Shown piece by piece: positions 46,389-58,454 of a DNA stretch of 64,000 nt. The DNA lies in assembly GCF_026262505.1 (NCBI RefSeq), contig NC_067205.1:6510001-6574000 (forward strand), read 5' to 3'. Each line of letters starts with the position of its first letter. Position 1 is the first letter of the stretch. The position numbers and the translations under genes were made by a program. The notes under the pieces were generated by a model, which was given only the letters and a program-made list of their open reading frames with translations, did no database searches and was not told the DNA's origin. Source of the DNA: Trichomonas vaginalis G3 (taxonomy: Eukaryota; Parabasalia; Trichomonadida; Trichomonadidae).

Positions 46389-49300
46389 ATGCCACGTAAG
46401 CTACGTAAGAATATACGTAAGAGGAAGAGAGCATTGAAACATCCAATAGTAAAACTGACACCACAACAACAGTTGCAACAACAAATGCTGAATGACCCCA
46501 CTATGTTGCAACAAATGTCAAGCAATCCTATGCTTTTAAACCGAGTCATTGGTGCACAGAGTGGAGGTTTAAGAGCGGCACTTTTAGCGAAAATGGCAGG
46601 CTATGGTGGAGCTGCAGACGGAACAGCCTATAACCCTCAAAGTCAAATGAATTTGAGTTCACTCAAAAATCAAATAACAGATGTCAAAAAGTCAAACATA
46701 GACATACAGAAGCAAATAAGTGAAAACGAAAAGAAACTAGAATATGACAGACACACAAAGAAACTCAATGAGTTAAACGTAGAGAAAAAGAAGAAAGAAG
46801 AACAACTGAAAGAACTAAGTACAGAGGAATATGCGAAAAAAGTGTCAGAAAAAGCAGCAGAAGTAGCAAAAATGGAACAAGATGTCATAAATTTGAAAAA
46901 CCATACTACTCAATATAAAATACTGAAAGATGAAGAGATAAAACAAAAAGCCCTGAAGACATATATGGATAGCGATGAGTATAAAAAGGAAGTTGAAGCA
47001 AATGTAAAGGCAGAAAAACTTTTACAGTTGCAAAACCAAACCGTACAGTATGAAAACTTAGCACAAGAAAGTAAAAATAACGACGCGGCTATGCAAAAGG
47101 CAATGAAAAGCGCAGAATATATAAAAGCTAACAATGACTGGTTAGATGCCCAAGCCAACGCTAAAGCAGCCCAGCTTATAGGGTCAATAAGGACAAAAAT
47201 ACAAGCGGATGAAGACAGTTCAAATGAAGCTTTAACAAATGCTGACTTTAAGAACGCCTTCGAAGCTCTTCATAGTAAGGTGAAACAAGTGAACGACTTC
47301 TCATCTGGAAAGAAACTGAAGTCTGAAGGTTTCGACAAAGAGTTAAAAGAAGTAGCACAAAATATGACGAAAATAACAGATGCAGCAACGAGACAGGCAG
47401 TTCAAAGTGCCTATGACGCCGTTAGAGCAACTGTTGTGGAAAGTCAAGAAAAAGAGTTACAACAGACCAAAACAGACCTAGTAAATGCTTTCTTAAGAAC
47501 GAAAAGTCAGGTAGGACATTACGCTGCAGATGGAACATATGTGCCAGCTGGTGGAACTTATATACCACCAAACCCTCCAAGAGAAGCACCTGCACCAGGA
47601 CTACCTAAAACATTTACATCGTCACATGGACACAGACACAGGCATGCACCAAAACCAACACAACAACCAACAGTTCAAAACCCTGCACAACAACCACCTC
47701 CACAACCAGCACAACAACCAACAGTTCAAAACCCTGCACAGCAACAACCACAAACAGAGCAAGGACATAAAAGAAGTAGAGAACAAGGAAACCAAGAATT
47801 CTTAAAAATGCTTAAAGAAGACTATGGTTACCCAGATACTATTGACTTTAGTGACAGATATAAAGAAGCTATTCGAAAGTTCAAGGATGGAAATACTGAC
47901 CCGAACCTATTTAGCTTTATGGCTCTGCACCAAAGGGGATATAATCTCAAACCTGGAAAATACAAGCTCGCTAAGGGATATGATTTAATAGCATATCATC
48001 CAAATGACATGAACGAATTTACTCCGAGATATTTGATGTCAGAGCTAAATGACAATTTAACTCTCTTCATGAAACGCGTAAAAAATAGAGACGGAACGAA
48101 AGAAGAAAGGTTTATGAGTCCGGATGACTTAGAAAGGGAACTTTTTAAAAACGGTCTCGGAATATATGAAATGCCAGCAGATGAGGTACAAGAAACTCCA
48201 CAGGAAGAACTAGTTCAGATACAACCAGACATGGAAGAAATAGTTCAGCAACAACAGCTAGAAGAGCCTGAAGGAAACGAACAAGTCCTTCCTTTGGAAA
48301 CTAACTTCACAGAACTAGATGAAGATTTGGAACAGCCGAAAAATCTTGACCCTCAACAAGAGTATGCGGAGAATATGGAATATTTCCAAGAGTCTAAAAA
48401 AAATTCGGCTGACATAGTAGAAGAATATCGAAAAATGTTTGCCGACATACAAAAGACTCCAACACCAGATGAAAATATTCAGCATAGAATGGAGGTACTG
48501 AAAGAAAATGTACACAAATACAATAATCCTTTTTACTTACGAGCATTTAACGTTCAATCTTCGGACGAACTCGGTGAAAATAAAAGGTTAAATTTCAACA
48601 AAACATATAGAAATGAAACATTGTTTAAAGTTCATTCAGAACCTAACCAATATGGAAACAAACCTACTTTTGTTTCTGCAGACTATGGAACTACAATGAG
48701 ATGGGGTCATAAAGCTAATCCGGATAGGTGGTTCATAAACTTACAACCTCAATTCCAAGAAGTTGTAGACGCAATGGAAGTCAATGGTGAACGAGATATA
48801 GCTGGTATTTTAAGCGCGGCTTTAATGCCATTGAAAGATATGAAACATGCAGATATTTTGGACCAGTATGAAATGAACATGGCTGATGGAAATATAACAC
48901 CTGACGTTCTAGAACATTTATCTCAAAGAACTACACAGAACCATAGAGATGGTATATTTGTGAAGAGTTTAGAAAGAAAGTTAGGGAGAGCGAAGGAAGA
49001 GAACCTATTGTACATGACCTTGCAAACGAAAGTTTACAAAATGTCATAAAAAACTTACTTTGCAGACAATGAACCGAGAAGGGATGAATATTTAAGTAAA
49101 CTCAAATGGACAGTACCAAATGAAATGTTAGTATTGAAAAACATGTTCCTTGACAAAATAAAACCAAACTACAGAAATAAAACGACGCAAGACTGAAAGA
49201 TTGGTAAAAGCTTTCCCATTCACAAAAGATATAGTTGGTAACATGGAAAGAAAACCAGAATGGCTACAAAACATATATTTGGAAACGAGTTATTCCATAT

Positions 49301-49680
49301 GGACAGGCACTGTTTGAGAGCTTGAACCGGAAACTCAGGAAGAGTCATGCAAACAATACGCAAAGACTCAAATACAAACTATGACAAACTCTTTCTAGGA
49401 TATAGGTTACCTGAGATGGGCGACCAGAGCCCAAAGGCAAAAAGGACATGGGAAATTTACAACATACTAGGTGAACATGAGGCAAAGATGCAACAACTTG
49501 AAGCAGAGGGCAAGTTACCAAAAGCACCAAAGAAGAAGAGAGAGTAGAACAAAGTGAAAGTAGTGAAGAAGTAACTTCATCTAGTGAAAGTAGTGGCAAT
49601 GAAGGAAAAAAGAAGAGTTAAAAAACTCAGTCAGGAAGAAAGTAAAGCTTGGTCCACGTGGGTTCTATTATGACATATAA
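46389..49680 (+). pseudogene. Large coiled-coil structural protein, broken copy
   Basis: Counterpart of 21569-24885. Basic N-terminus MPRKLRKNIRKRKRALKHP, Gly/Ala segment (GAQSGGLRAALLAKMAGYGG), long coiled coil (about residues 90-370), Gln/Pro repeats (QQPTVQNPAQQ), then an acidic Gln-rich region and a globular C-terminal part. The Pro/Gln repeat number differs from copy 1, as expected for a slippage-prone array. Starts about 45 bases inside the terminal repeat. A virion core or scaffold role is inferred. Broken. Confidence 0.7.
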
Positions 49681-49713
49681 ATCCAAACTATTCTATATTT
49701 TTACCCATATGAA

Positions 49714-51318
49714 ATGTACGCCGCTCAGAATATAACGCCAACAGTTTTGGATGCTATGAATGGAAATTTCCGAATGGTATAACGAATGCGACAATGCCAT
49801 TAGAAGGTCAGAAATAGTTCCTGGAACTTACGAATATACAACTGCTGTTTCTTATGGAAACGTAGGTGAGTTTGGAGAAGGTTCTTTCAACAACAGTAGA
49901 TATTGCTTGCGACAGGTTCATATAATTTCTATTGACAACTCTTTCTTATACGTGGAACAAGACATTGAAATAAAACCTTCTGCCAAGTTGTCTGACAAGA
50001 AAGGTTGCAATGGAATTTTCTATGTCGGATACCAATATGCTCCAGAAGTTTTCATGGGATATAAGATATATTCTAACTCTGACTTAGTTCAAACAGTAAC
50101 CTGGGCAAACTATGAATGGTTCGCTTTGAGAAAACTCAGTACAACCACAAGCTAGAGAACAAACAGACCAGTATGCAAACTATTGAGAAATAAGAAGACT
50201 TGACCCTAACGTTCCAGGAGTTTATGTTGACCTTTCTGGACAAACTGCAGCAGCAGTAACCAAAGTAAAATTGAAACTTAGAGTTCCTTTGTCATCTTTC
50301 CTCATCTTCAGGTTTTTTAAGATACTTGCCAAACTGGGCAGGAAAAATTTCTATCGAACTTACTCCAAGCAAAAATAACTTAGTCATTGCACCAACACAA
50401 GACCCATTCACTCTTACAGACGTAAAGGGAGCAAATCAAACGTCATTCGCCGAATTTTGCAAAGACAAAGTTGACTTAGACTTTGGTTTCTAACCTCAAC
50501 ACTGAAGTAAACTATTATTTCAATGCTGCTGGAACTGCTTGGGACCCAGTTAAGTTCACATGCGAAAAATTTGAATGCAAGAGAATAGAAAGCAGACTTG
50601 CAGTCTATATGTTGGACCCAGATATTTCAAATGCTTTAGCTGCCAAATATATTGCAGTTCCACTTATGTTCCCTATACACAAATATCTGTCAAAGACTTT
50701 GCAGGTGAAGTTGGAAACCAAAGTGCTGACCCAGGTGCAAGAAACAGATATTGCCTTAACAACTGCAATGAAACATGCAGATACTATGTTTGTACTGTTC
50801 AGACGAACTATAAATGACTATTCTTGCTTCTACAACCCTGGTATTAAATACCATTAAACATAGATGGCAAATACTATCCAAGAGAAGAATATTCTACAGT
50901 TGAGGATATGAGGTCATACAACTTGACATTAGATGCTATGAACTTTAACAACAACTTCACAACAACCATTAACCCTGAAATGCAAAGTTCTATTATGCCA
51001 TATGTGAAAGTATGGACTCATGCAGGAGTCAAAAAACTCAATATACAAATGGAGACCGTTCAAACTTTTGGCTTGGCATTCCATTTGCTGACTCAGAAGA
51101 CTTTATGGGTGGTATTTCAACTGTTGGTACAGTTCAAATACAATATACTTGGTGACAGAGACGGTCCAGATGAATTGAAAGCAAAGAAGTTTACAAAACC
51201 AATAGCACTTTTCACGGAAGATGCTCTTTTGAAAATTCGTTCGATGAAACCTGCTGGGGCTCCTCAGATTGGTATAACGACAGCTTCCATCGAGCAGATT
51301 TTGGCAGCAGGTCAGTAA
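49714..51318 (+). pseudogene. Major capsid protein (double jelly-roll type), broken copy
   Basis: Counterpart of 19931-21536, starting MYAAQNITPTVLDAMNG after a CTATATTTTTACCCATATGA leader and ending with ITTASIEQILAAGQ. The span of about 535 codons equals that of copy 1. Broken. Its 3' end overlaps the minus-strand gene 51212-51631. Confidence 0.8.
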
Positions 51319-51631
51319 GTTGTTCTTGAACTGACTTCTCTCCGTCAAATATTGACAGTACGCCAGTTTTGATATAATATTGTATTATAAACTTTCCTTT
51401 AGAAATATCGGTCAGTTTTGTTGTTATATTTTTGTCAACGTCAAGAACTTTCACCATCTCAGTTATACCAACTTTCTTTGCTTTATGAAAATATTTTGGT
51501 TCAGCAAAGACTGCTATTCTATAACATTTTCCATTGTTTGTGTAAAGAACTACTCTGTCAATGAACTTGTATTGTTTGTGTGTGTAAACTTTGTTTTGCT
51601 TCAATTCGAAGAGATACTCAAATACGTCCAT
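51212..51631 (-). CDS. Conserved Maverick protein overlapping the capsid gene
   Basis: A 139-codon frame, counterpart of 19618-20142 (MDVFEYLFELKQNKVYTHKQ). Overlaps the convergent capsid gene by about 107 bases. The conserved region is residues 1-125; the tail differs from copy 1. Divergent from 51650 through the 18-base TATTCTAAGTAAAATG-type promoter. Function unknown. Confidence 0.55.
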   Translation of the reverse strand: MDVFEYLFELKQNKVYTHKQYKFIDRVVLYTNNGKCYRIAVFAEPKYFHKAKKVGITEMVKVLDVDKNITTKLTDISKGKFIIQYYIKTGVLSIFDGEKSVQEQLTDLLPKSARWKLSLYQSEEPQQVSSNEFSKEHLP

Positions 51632-51649
51632 CTTTTTATTCTAAGTAAA
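51632..51649. promoter_or_regulatory. Ultra-short bidirectional promoter
   Basis: TTTTTATTCTAAGTAAA between two divergent start codons, identical in layout to 19600-19617. Confidence 0.55.
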
Positions 51650-52216
51650 ATGTCATTTCCGAAAAATAGAAGCGTAAGTGTTTCAAAAGGTTTAATGGCG
51701 ATGGCAGATGTGAAGTTAAATTCACCAACTCAAACAAACAGTCAAAGTGTTGTTGTCAATGTCAAAGAAAGAGATGTTGAAGTGGGGAAACCATACGAAG
51801 ACGAAGATGGTATAACAATAGTTCCTGTAAAAGAACAACCAACATATCCTGAAGTTAGCAGAGACTTAAGTTCTGTTGCAGATATTCGAAATGACTACCA
51901 ACAACTTAAAGACAAACTTAAAACTCAGGAGAAGATTTGTCAAGCTTTAGGTCTAATGTTAAACTTGGTCGAACACAACCCTGTAAAAGTGAACTCATAT
52001 GTCATCGCACCTCATGAAATTTTGAAAGAACTATTGAAACTTTTGACAGAGGCAGATGATATAAACATCAAAGAAATAGAACCCGACATTGCTTGCTGTG
52101 GTGTTTCATATAATGTCATTGACAAGATATACGTTATGAAAGGAGGTGAAACGTTGAACTTAAAATATAGTTTCCCAGACGTCATAAAATATTTGACGAC
52201 CACAACATTTCATTAA
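51650..52216 (+). CDS. Conserved Maverick protein with central coiled coil
   Basis: Counterpart of 19018-19599 (MSFPKNRSVSVSKGLMAMA). Nearly all of the sequence matches copy 1, including the helical block DYQQLKDKLKTQEKICQAL and the CCGVSYN motif; the copy is counted among the imperfect parts of this element. Start placed after the shared divergent promoter rather than at an upstream in-frame ATG. Confidence 0.6.
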   Translation: MSFPKNRSVSVSKGLMAMADVKLNSPTQTNSQSVVVNVKERDVEVGKPYEDEDGITIVPVKEQPTYPEVSRDLSSVADIRNDYQQLKDKLKTQEKICQALGLMLNLVEHNPVKVNSYVIAPHEILKELLKLLTEADDINIKEIEPDIACCGVSYNVIDKIYVMKGGETLNLKYSFPDVIKYLTTTTFH

Positions 52217-52234
52217 AATTTAGTTGCTAAGTAA

Positions 52235-52461
52235 ATGTCAAAACTTCTTGAAAGATGTTTGAAGAAAAACAATATAGACTTTATTTCATGTAAAGGACTT
52301 TACACACTTTTGAACTGAAAGACCCTGTTTTGTTTGTTCGTGTAGACAAAGGAAAGTTCTATGTCTTTACAAAATATTTGAACTTCTTAGACAGAGAACT
52401 TCAAGAAACACCATGTGAAAGTTTAGATGAAGTTCTTCTCCACTTTCAGAAAAACTTTTAA
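52235..52461 (+). pseudogene. Small conserved Maverick protein, broken copy
   Basis: Counterpart of 18781-19011; begins MSKLLERCLKKNNIDFISCK and ends LLHFQKNF. Broken. Confidence 0.6.
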
Positions 52462-52471
52462 ATATATGTAA

Positions 52472-53277
52472 ATGGCAGAAGACATAGTGGTTTATACTAT
52501 TACGACTAAAAACCCTGAGTCATATAATTCTATAACAACAAACTTACAAAGTCCTCAAGGACGATATTGTAAACTGACCTTAAACACGATGACGACTAAA
52601 GCCTGTTTTGCTCTTTTGACACCAGAAGACTTTGTTGTTGTGAATGGTAAAAAATACTTCTTTGAAGATACTTACTCAGATATACCACCAACAGGTTTTG
52701 TTGACTTATTTAATACTTTAAGGACGGATGTAACATGTGCTGCAACTAGAGCAGGTTTCATTATGTTTGGATGTCCGACTGAGTTTAGTATAAACGATAT
52801 GAGCTATAATACAAAACTTATATCTGGTTTTTACTACCAACAGTTTCCTATAACAGGAAAAGGTGTCATACAAGGTCTATCCGTTCCATTGACTTTAAGT
52901 AACCTATTTTATATATTGTTTCAAACTTAGGTTCAAAGTGCTATTCGAATGTCGACAGAAACTACTATGACCAAAAGATACTCATGCGTATAAACAACAC
53001 TTTCTCTGCTGGTTTGCCTATTGTTCATTCGAATGCAGAGTTTTCAGCTTTAGTAAACTCAAACACTTTAGCAAACATAAACTTAACCTTAGTTGACGCA
53101 AACTTTGTTCCTGTAAAACTTTTATGTCCTATGTATTTGTCAATGACGGCAGAAAGTTTCGAATTGGAAGATGCAACTGGTGAAAGTATTGTACTACAAG
53201 AACAACTTCAACAACAAATAGCTCAAGAACAACAAATGTAACAAATGGAACAAATGCAACAACAAGCTCAAGAATAA
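52472..53277 (+). pseudogene. Candidate minor capsid (penton-like) protein, broken copy
   Basis: Counterpart of 17982-18770, starting MAEDIVVYTITTKNPESYN and closing with the Gln-rich tail. Amino-acid differences from copy 1 are few and mostly conservative (for example SFEDTYSD versus FFEDTYSD). Broken. Confidence 0.62.
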
Positions 53278-53305
53278 AAAAATATTTTTTTTTATTTTTA
53301 TAAAA

Positions 53306-54541
53306 ATGTACAGAATAGATGTTTCAGATTTTTATGACTTCCAAGCATTCAGAAATATGTGTCCATTTCGAGACTATAACAAAGCAGTCGAGAATTTGAA
53401 ACGTTTAGTCATTTATGTCGACTCTGCCCCAGAATGTTATGTCATGAAAGAATGGGATGTAGTCTTTAACAAACCAAGAGCAACCATAGTTTCAGAACAA
53501 GAATGTAAACAGAAACTTAAGAAAATAAAAGTCGTACAAGTTGGTATGAAGATGTTAGATGCTTGGGATATCTTATTGTCAAAGTTAGAAGATTTTTCAG
53601 TTCGTTGGTATAAAGTTTTATACACCTTCTCCAAACTTCTATTCTATCTTCACTGGATATAAATATGAACAAGTAGAATGGAAAGAAAATGTTATAGAAG
53701 CTTGGTTAGACCATGTCAAAGAATTATATGCAATGGAAACGAAAGAGTCTATGAGTATATCTTATGTTGGTTTGCAAACATCTTACAACATCCAAGTGCT
53801 AAAAATGAAACTGCTCTCATTGTAATTGGAAAACAAGGAACAGGTAAGAACACTTTCTTTACAGATATCTTATGCAAACTGTTAGAAGGCTATTCGAACC
53901 CGAATATGACAAACTTAGAAAACATCTGCGGTAAATTTAACTCTTCAATAGAGAATATGAAACTTATAGTATGTAACGAACTTCAAAGTATAGATACAAC
54001 AAAAGTTTTGAACTCGGATGCTTTGAAGAGTCTTATAACAGACAAAGTTGGAGTTGTTGAAAGAAAATATAAAGACCAAAGAGTTTGTGAAAATGTTGCA
54101 AACTTCGTCATGGTTTCAAACAATGCCGTTCCGATGAAGTTAGAAAGTTCTGACAGAAGATATGTAGTTGTCAGAACGTCAGAAGCTCATATGCAAGATA
54201 CAGAATATTTTGACGACTTAGCAGAAACTTTGACACCTAACTTTTACAACCACTTGTTCTCATATTTCATGACATTAGATATTTCAAAGTTCAATCCAAG
54301 ACAAATTCCACATACCGAAGAGAGACAAACATTGTTAGAAGCAAACAAGAGTGTATATGAACTGTTCATAGATGAAACCGACTTTGAGTGTTTAGATGAA
54401 AGGTCATTGTACGATTCGTATAAACAGTATTGTCAAGAGTATGGTTATATGACAGCGTCTAAACGAACATTCTTGGCAAATGTCAAAAGTCTTTTAGACG
54501 TACAGAATGGTGTATATACAAAGAAAAATTTTTCTGAGTAA
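53306..54541 (+). pseudogene. SF3 helicase (D5-like), broken copy
   Basis: Counterpart of 16720-17953. The leader ATTTTTATAAAA precedes MYRIDVSDFYDFQ. Helicase signatures IGKQGTGKNTFF, MKLIVCNELQS and NFVMVSNNAVPMKLESSDRR are visible. Broken. Confidence 0.83.
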
Positions 54542-54578
54542 ATTTTAAAAAAAATATTTTTTTTATCCGATAGAAAAG

Positions 54579-54998
54579 ATGACAAAATTCATCTCAGTCA
54601 ACAAGTACATGTCAGGACTTAAAGAAGAACTAGACCCATTCACATATTTGAATGTTTACTTCTACCATTTTGAAAAGTCTACATTTGACAAAGTTTGGAA
54701 CATCGAACCAGTTAAGTTTGCTATTGTGACTAAAAATGGTGCGAAATTTGAAGACTTAGACATAGAAGGTTTGTTAACAGTCAAAGAAAGTTTTGACAGA
54801 AGGTTCTCAAACCTTAAAGAAGGCAAAGCATACAAACTTGTTATACCTTATGAACCAAAGAAAGCAGACGACTATGAATATTATGAGTCTAAGATAGTTG
54901 AAGTTCAAGGTAAATTGGGTAAAAAGATTTTAGAGTCTAAGCCAGTGTTTGCTCCTAAAGAGGAAGAGAACATTGACATTGACCCAGAAATGTTCTAA
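54579..54998 (+). CDS. Conserved Maverick protein, acidic C-terminus
   Basis: A whole 139-residue counterpart of 16266-16685 with only a handful of substitutions (for example SSFSKVWN versus STFDKVWN), which points to recent common origin. It ends in the AT palindrome shared with the convergent gene at 55015. Function unknown. Confidence 0.7.
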   Translation: MTKFISVNKYMSGLKEELDPFTYLNVYFYHFEKSTFDKVWNIEPVKFAIVTKNGAKFEDLDIEGLLTVKESFDRRFSNLKEGKAYKLVIPYEPKKADDYEYYESKIVEVQGKLGKKILESKPVFAPKEEENIDIDPEMF

Positions 54999-55017
54999 AA
55001 ATAAAATTTTATTTTTA
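54996..55017. terminator. AT palindrome shared by two convergent genes
   Basis: TAAAAATAAAATTTTATTTTTA, read by both convergent genes across their stop codons (54998 and 55015). Same as 16248-16267. Confidence 0.55.
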
Positions 55018-55452
55018 CATGTCAAATTTCTTTTTCTCTGGCTCTGGTTCTTTCTTCTCTTCTTCTACTTTCTTTTCTCTCTTCTTCTTTTCTGGTGGAG
55101 TTATGTCAAACTTCTCAGAACCATATTTTTGTAAAAGTTCTTTGTCCTTTAATAGCTCTTCTATTCTGTTTTCTATTTCATTTTCAAGAACAGCGCATGT
55201 GTCTTCTTTGCATTCTAAGAAGTTTTGTTGGACTTCATCTCTCCAAGAGGCGTCATCTCTGTCAACAAGTCTGTCATTGACAAATTTTAAGACTGCTCTG
55301 CTTAAGGTTTTATGGTTCTTGTCATATTCCCAGAAACAGAACTTTAGAACAAATTCCCCTTTCTTGTTTACACTATGTAAGATTTTATGGTCGACAGATG
55401 TTTTGCTGTCGAAAAGCTTGTCTCGAATATAGATAGCGAAATCGCTAGACAT
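55015..55452 (-). CDS. Conserved Maverick protein with Lys/Glu-rich tail
   Basis: A 145-residue counterpart of 15797-16249. The globular part is nearly identical, while the Lys/Glu tail is shorter, consistent with slippage in the AAGAAGAA-rich coding run. Looks whole. Divergent from the ATPase span. Confidence 0.7.
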   Translation of the reverse strand: MSSDFAIYIRDKLFDSKTSVDHKILHSVNKKGEFVLKFCFWEYDKNHKTLSRAVLKFVNDRLVDRDDASWRDEVQQNFLECKEDTCAVLENEIENRIEELLKDKELLQKYGSEKFDITPPEKKKREKKVEEEKKEPEPEKKKFDM

Positions 55453-55488
55453 TTCCTAAAAGATAAAAATTTTAATTTTTCTAAAAAT

Positions 55489-56347
55489 ATGTTAGAAAAA
55501 AAGTTTGCTGACATTGACAAAAAATTTGAGAATGTTTTAAATAAGAACAAGAGGAAGTTGGAAAATGCTCAGATAAACCCATACATGACAAGTTCTTATT
55601 TGCTCAGAATGGTATAACAGGTCTAATCGCACCACCTGGGTCGGGTAAGACTTTCACTTATCTTAAAATGGCTGCACAACAACAAGAACTAGATGAGAAG
55701 AACCCATTCTATGAGTTAGTAGTCATTTGTAGTACTTCTGGTCAATTTGACCAAACCGTCAATTCGTTCAAAGATATTATAAAAAAGTCTAAGTTAGTAT
55801 GTATAAAAGACTCTGAGTTGTTAGATTGGATAAAGAAGTACCAAAGAAGAGTTTTGAAGTACAATGCTATAAATGAGTATGTCAATTCTAAGTTTAAAGA
55901 CCCAAATGAGGAAATGCAGAGAATATTAGAGAAGAAACACTTCCGAAACAAACAGAAAGAGATTGAGTACCTTTCGAAGAAATTGCAATCTTACGATTGG
56001 AAGACTTACCCTCACAGATGTCTTCTTATCTTAGATGATTTCGCCTCTCATCCTTTGTTAAAGAATAGAGAACAAGACATGTGTCGAATTCTTAAGAAGC
56101 TCAGACACTTTAACATTTCAGTTGTCATTTGTGTACAGACAGCAAGAGTTTAAGTAAGGATGTAAAGAGAATACTTACTGACATTGTACTTTTCCCCGGA
56201 TTGTCCGAAGACGATTTCATGGAACTTATGAAAGAGTCCATGGCAGGTAAGTTTGACAGACATGAACTATGGGAGAAGTACAAAGTCATACAAGACCCTC
56301 ATACTTCTTTCAGAATTCACATCTACGCGAACAAAGTTCAATTGTAA
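55489..56347 (+). pseudogene. A32-like packaging ATPase, broken copy
   Basis: Counterpart of 14885-15760: MLEKKFADIDKKFENVLNKN at the start, APPGSGKT Walker A and LLILDDF Walker B visible. The copy 1 gene is whole, so function is read from there. Broken here. Confidence 0.82.
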
Positions 56348-56461
56348 AAAGTCAAGCGTAAAAATGTAAGTGTTTGAGTCTTAGTCTGTTGTGGTGCTGG
56401 GGCTGTCGGTTCTTCTGGCTTTGGAATGGACTCGGTTGGTGGTACGTCGGACATTCGTTTG

Positions 56462-56816
56462 TGTCCTGTCGGATGGAAGGACTTTTCCTGTCGGAAGGAA
56501 GGACTTTTCCTGTCGGAAAGAAAAACTTTTCCTGTCGGAAAGAAAAACTTTTCCTGTCGGAAAGAAAAATTTTCCTGTCGGAAAGAAAAATTTTTCCTGT
56601 CGGAAAGAAAAATTTTTCCTGAAGGTCGGCCAAAAAGTTCTCAATTTTCGAAAATTTGAATGGTTTACGGACGGACAACTGGAAAATTTTTTCCTGTAGG
56701 AAGGAAAATTTTTTCCTGTAGGAAGGAAAATTTTTTCCTGTAGGAAGGAAAATTTTTTCCTGTTGGAAGGAAAAACTTTTCCTGTTGGAAGGAAAAACTT
56801 TTCCTGTCGGATGGAA
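56462..56816. repeat. 22-bp hairpin repeat array with conserved core
   Basis: Same array as 14316-14776 in reverse: units such as TTTTCCTGTCGGAAAGAAAA on the ATPase side (56462-56617), a non-repeated core (56618-56692) with AGTTCTCAATTTTCGAAAAT, then further units with TGTAGG or TGTTGG variants. Fewer units than copy 1, but the core is conserved, so the core may be the functional element. Confidence 0.85.
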
Positions 56817-56911
56817 GGACTCGGAATGCCAGAAGGATTTGACAAGACAATTTACCTTATAGAGCTACCTGAGCCATCTTTGGTGTCAAGCTTGAAAAAT
56901 AAATGGTTCAT

Positions 56912-57751
56912 TTACTCTTCCTCTTTGAAGTTATCGAAATACTCTGTTATCTTTTCCTTCAGTAGCGGTAAGTCTTCTTTGAATGTAAGTATTGTACAAC
57001 CTTTCATATCATAGTGTGTTTGAGGTAACGTATCTTGAACTATCTGTTTAACATCTTCATTTGGTGTCATTGAAATCGGTAAGTTTTCGCGATAGAACCA
57101 ATTTCTGTCAGATTTGTAAATCTTAGCAAGGTCGTAAAAGCTTTTGTTGTTTCTTCTGACTAAATGCAACATAACCATATCTCTGTCTTCTTCATTTTCC
57201 ATCTCTTCAGTGTAAATCATATACTTATAGTTCTTTTCCTTTCCTTTTGGTACCGAACGTGGTATTCTTTTCTGTATGTTTTTGTCTTTTGCTTCAAGCT
57301 TGTTCTCTAGCTCTTCACGTTCTGGTCTATGAAGTTCGTCAAGAAGTTTACAGACATACCATGAATAGCGAGCTGAAGCCCATTGTGCCACATTATTTAC
57401 AAGAAGTCTATGTACATAATATCCTCTCAAACCGTTTGGCAATTTTTCACGATTTTCATAGAGTTTTGGCGACTGGGGTTTTTTACCTGCTCGCTGTTCT
57501 TCACTGTTTTCAGAAAAAAGTATGTCTCGCTGTGCTTCATTTAATAGTTCAATAGTGCTTTGGTTCCTAAACCAGTCTTGTGGTTTCTTAGTATCTGGAG
57601 CAAAACATGCTGTCAAAATACTTTGCATTTGGTACATGTCATCTTTGACCGAACGAATGAGACGTAACTGTTTGTTATACTGAACCCACTCGTATTCTTC
57701 ACTTATGGCTTCATGAACGATAGCAGTTGTTGTGTTCTCTGTTGTTGTCAT
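56912..57751 (-). CDS. KilA-N domain protein with variable palindromic loop
   Basis: A 279-residue counterpart of 13397-14221 (start MTTTENTTTAIVHEAISEEY). KilA-N end GYYVHRLLVNNVAQWASARY is at 110-129. The loop at residues 81-107 (ENSEEQRAGKKPQSPK, then LYENREKLPNG) replaces the unrelated SEISLDRLFSVLHKT of copy 1; it is encoded by a segment with hairpin potential (GCGAGCAGGT/ACCCCAGTCGC). Very similar sequence lies in the copy 1 spacer at 13206-13260, and the copy 1 loop sequence lies in this element's spacer at 58573-58616. The rest of the protein, including the YKYMIYTEEMENEED tail domain, is nearly identical to copy 1. Confidence 0.8.
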   Translation of the reverse strand: MTTTENTTTAIVHEAISEEYEWVQYNKQLRLIRSVKDDMYQMQSILTACFAPDTKKPQDWFRNQSTIELLNEAQRDILFSENSEEQRAGKKPQSPKLYENREKLPNGLRGYYVHRLLVNNVAQWASARYSWYVCKLLDELHRPEREELENKLEAKDKNIQKRIPRSVPKGKEKNYKYMIYTEEMENEEDRDMVMLHLVRRNNKSFYDLAKIYKSDRNWFYRENLPISMTPNEDVKQIVQDTLPQTHYDMKGCTILTFKEDLPLLKEKITEYFDNFKEEE

Positions 57752-57839
57752 ATCTGTCTTTACATACAAAATAAAAAAAAATATTTTATAAAAACTAGCG
57801 TTATTTTCTATCTTGTATAAAAGACCAAAAATAAACGCT

Positions 57840-58454
57840 TTACATGTATTTTTCAGCAACTTCGTCAAATAATTTTATAGCTTTGTCGATCTCATCTACT
57901 TCAAACGTTTCTTTACCTTTCGTGGGAGCACCATACATTTTCTCAAACTTTTCAAGTAGTTCTGTTTCAGCAGCTCTCATATCGTTAACGAACACAACCT
58001 TAACTCTATTGACTGTATTGTCATATCTTTGAGTTATATTAAATGTTCTTCCTATCTTATATCTCTTTGTATTGAAGTCCTTCGGTTTCTGAACGATGTA
58101 AAGTAAGCCTTCACTGCAACGTTCCGTATCGAATGAACCATAAGTTATGAAATTATATCCAACAACTGGGTCAATCCAGAACAAAACTACTGGTATAAGA
58201 CTTTTGTCGATGAGATATGCTCTTGTTCCATAGAATCTTACCGATATCATCAGCTCAGGATTTCTTGTCAAAATTTTCTGAGTTGAAGCATTTTTAACCC
58301 AGTCGTGTGCTTTCTTTCCTTCAGATAGTGTTAAAATGTCTGACAAAGAATATTTTTTGTATTTCTTTGAGTATCTTACGTTTAAATCACCTATTCTAAC
58401 TATTTTGGTCTCATTGTCTATCTTTTTAACTGTTTCAAACTCAGTGCTTGTCAT
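57840..58454 (-). CDS. KilA-N / GIY-YIG-like (T5orf172) fusion protein
   Basis: A 204-residue counterpart of 12165-12776 (MTSTEFETVKKIDNETK). GLLYIVQKPKDFNTKRYKIG then RTFNITQRYDNT marks the T5orf172 domain from about residue 125. The N-terminal KilA-N-like part differs from copy 1 by several residues (LSDILTLSEGKKAHDWVKN versus LSDIIFPFGKRPKDWVRN), more than other genes. Whole. Confidence 0.78.
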   Translation of the reverse strand: MTSTEFETVKKIDNETKIVRIGDLNVRYSKKYKKYSLSDILTLSEGKKAHDWVKNASTQKILTRNPELMISVRFYGTRAYLIDKSLIPVVLFWIDPVVGYNFITYGSFDTERCSEGLLYIVQKPKDFNTKRYKIGRTFNITQRYDNTVNRVKVVFVNDMRAAETELLEKFEKMYGAPTKGKETFEVDEIDKAIKLFDEVAEKYM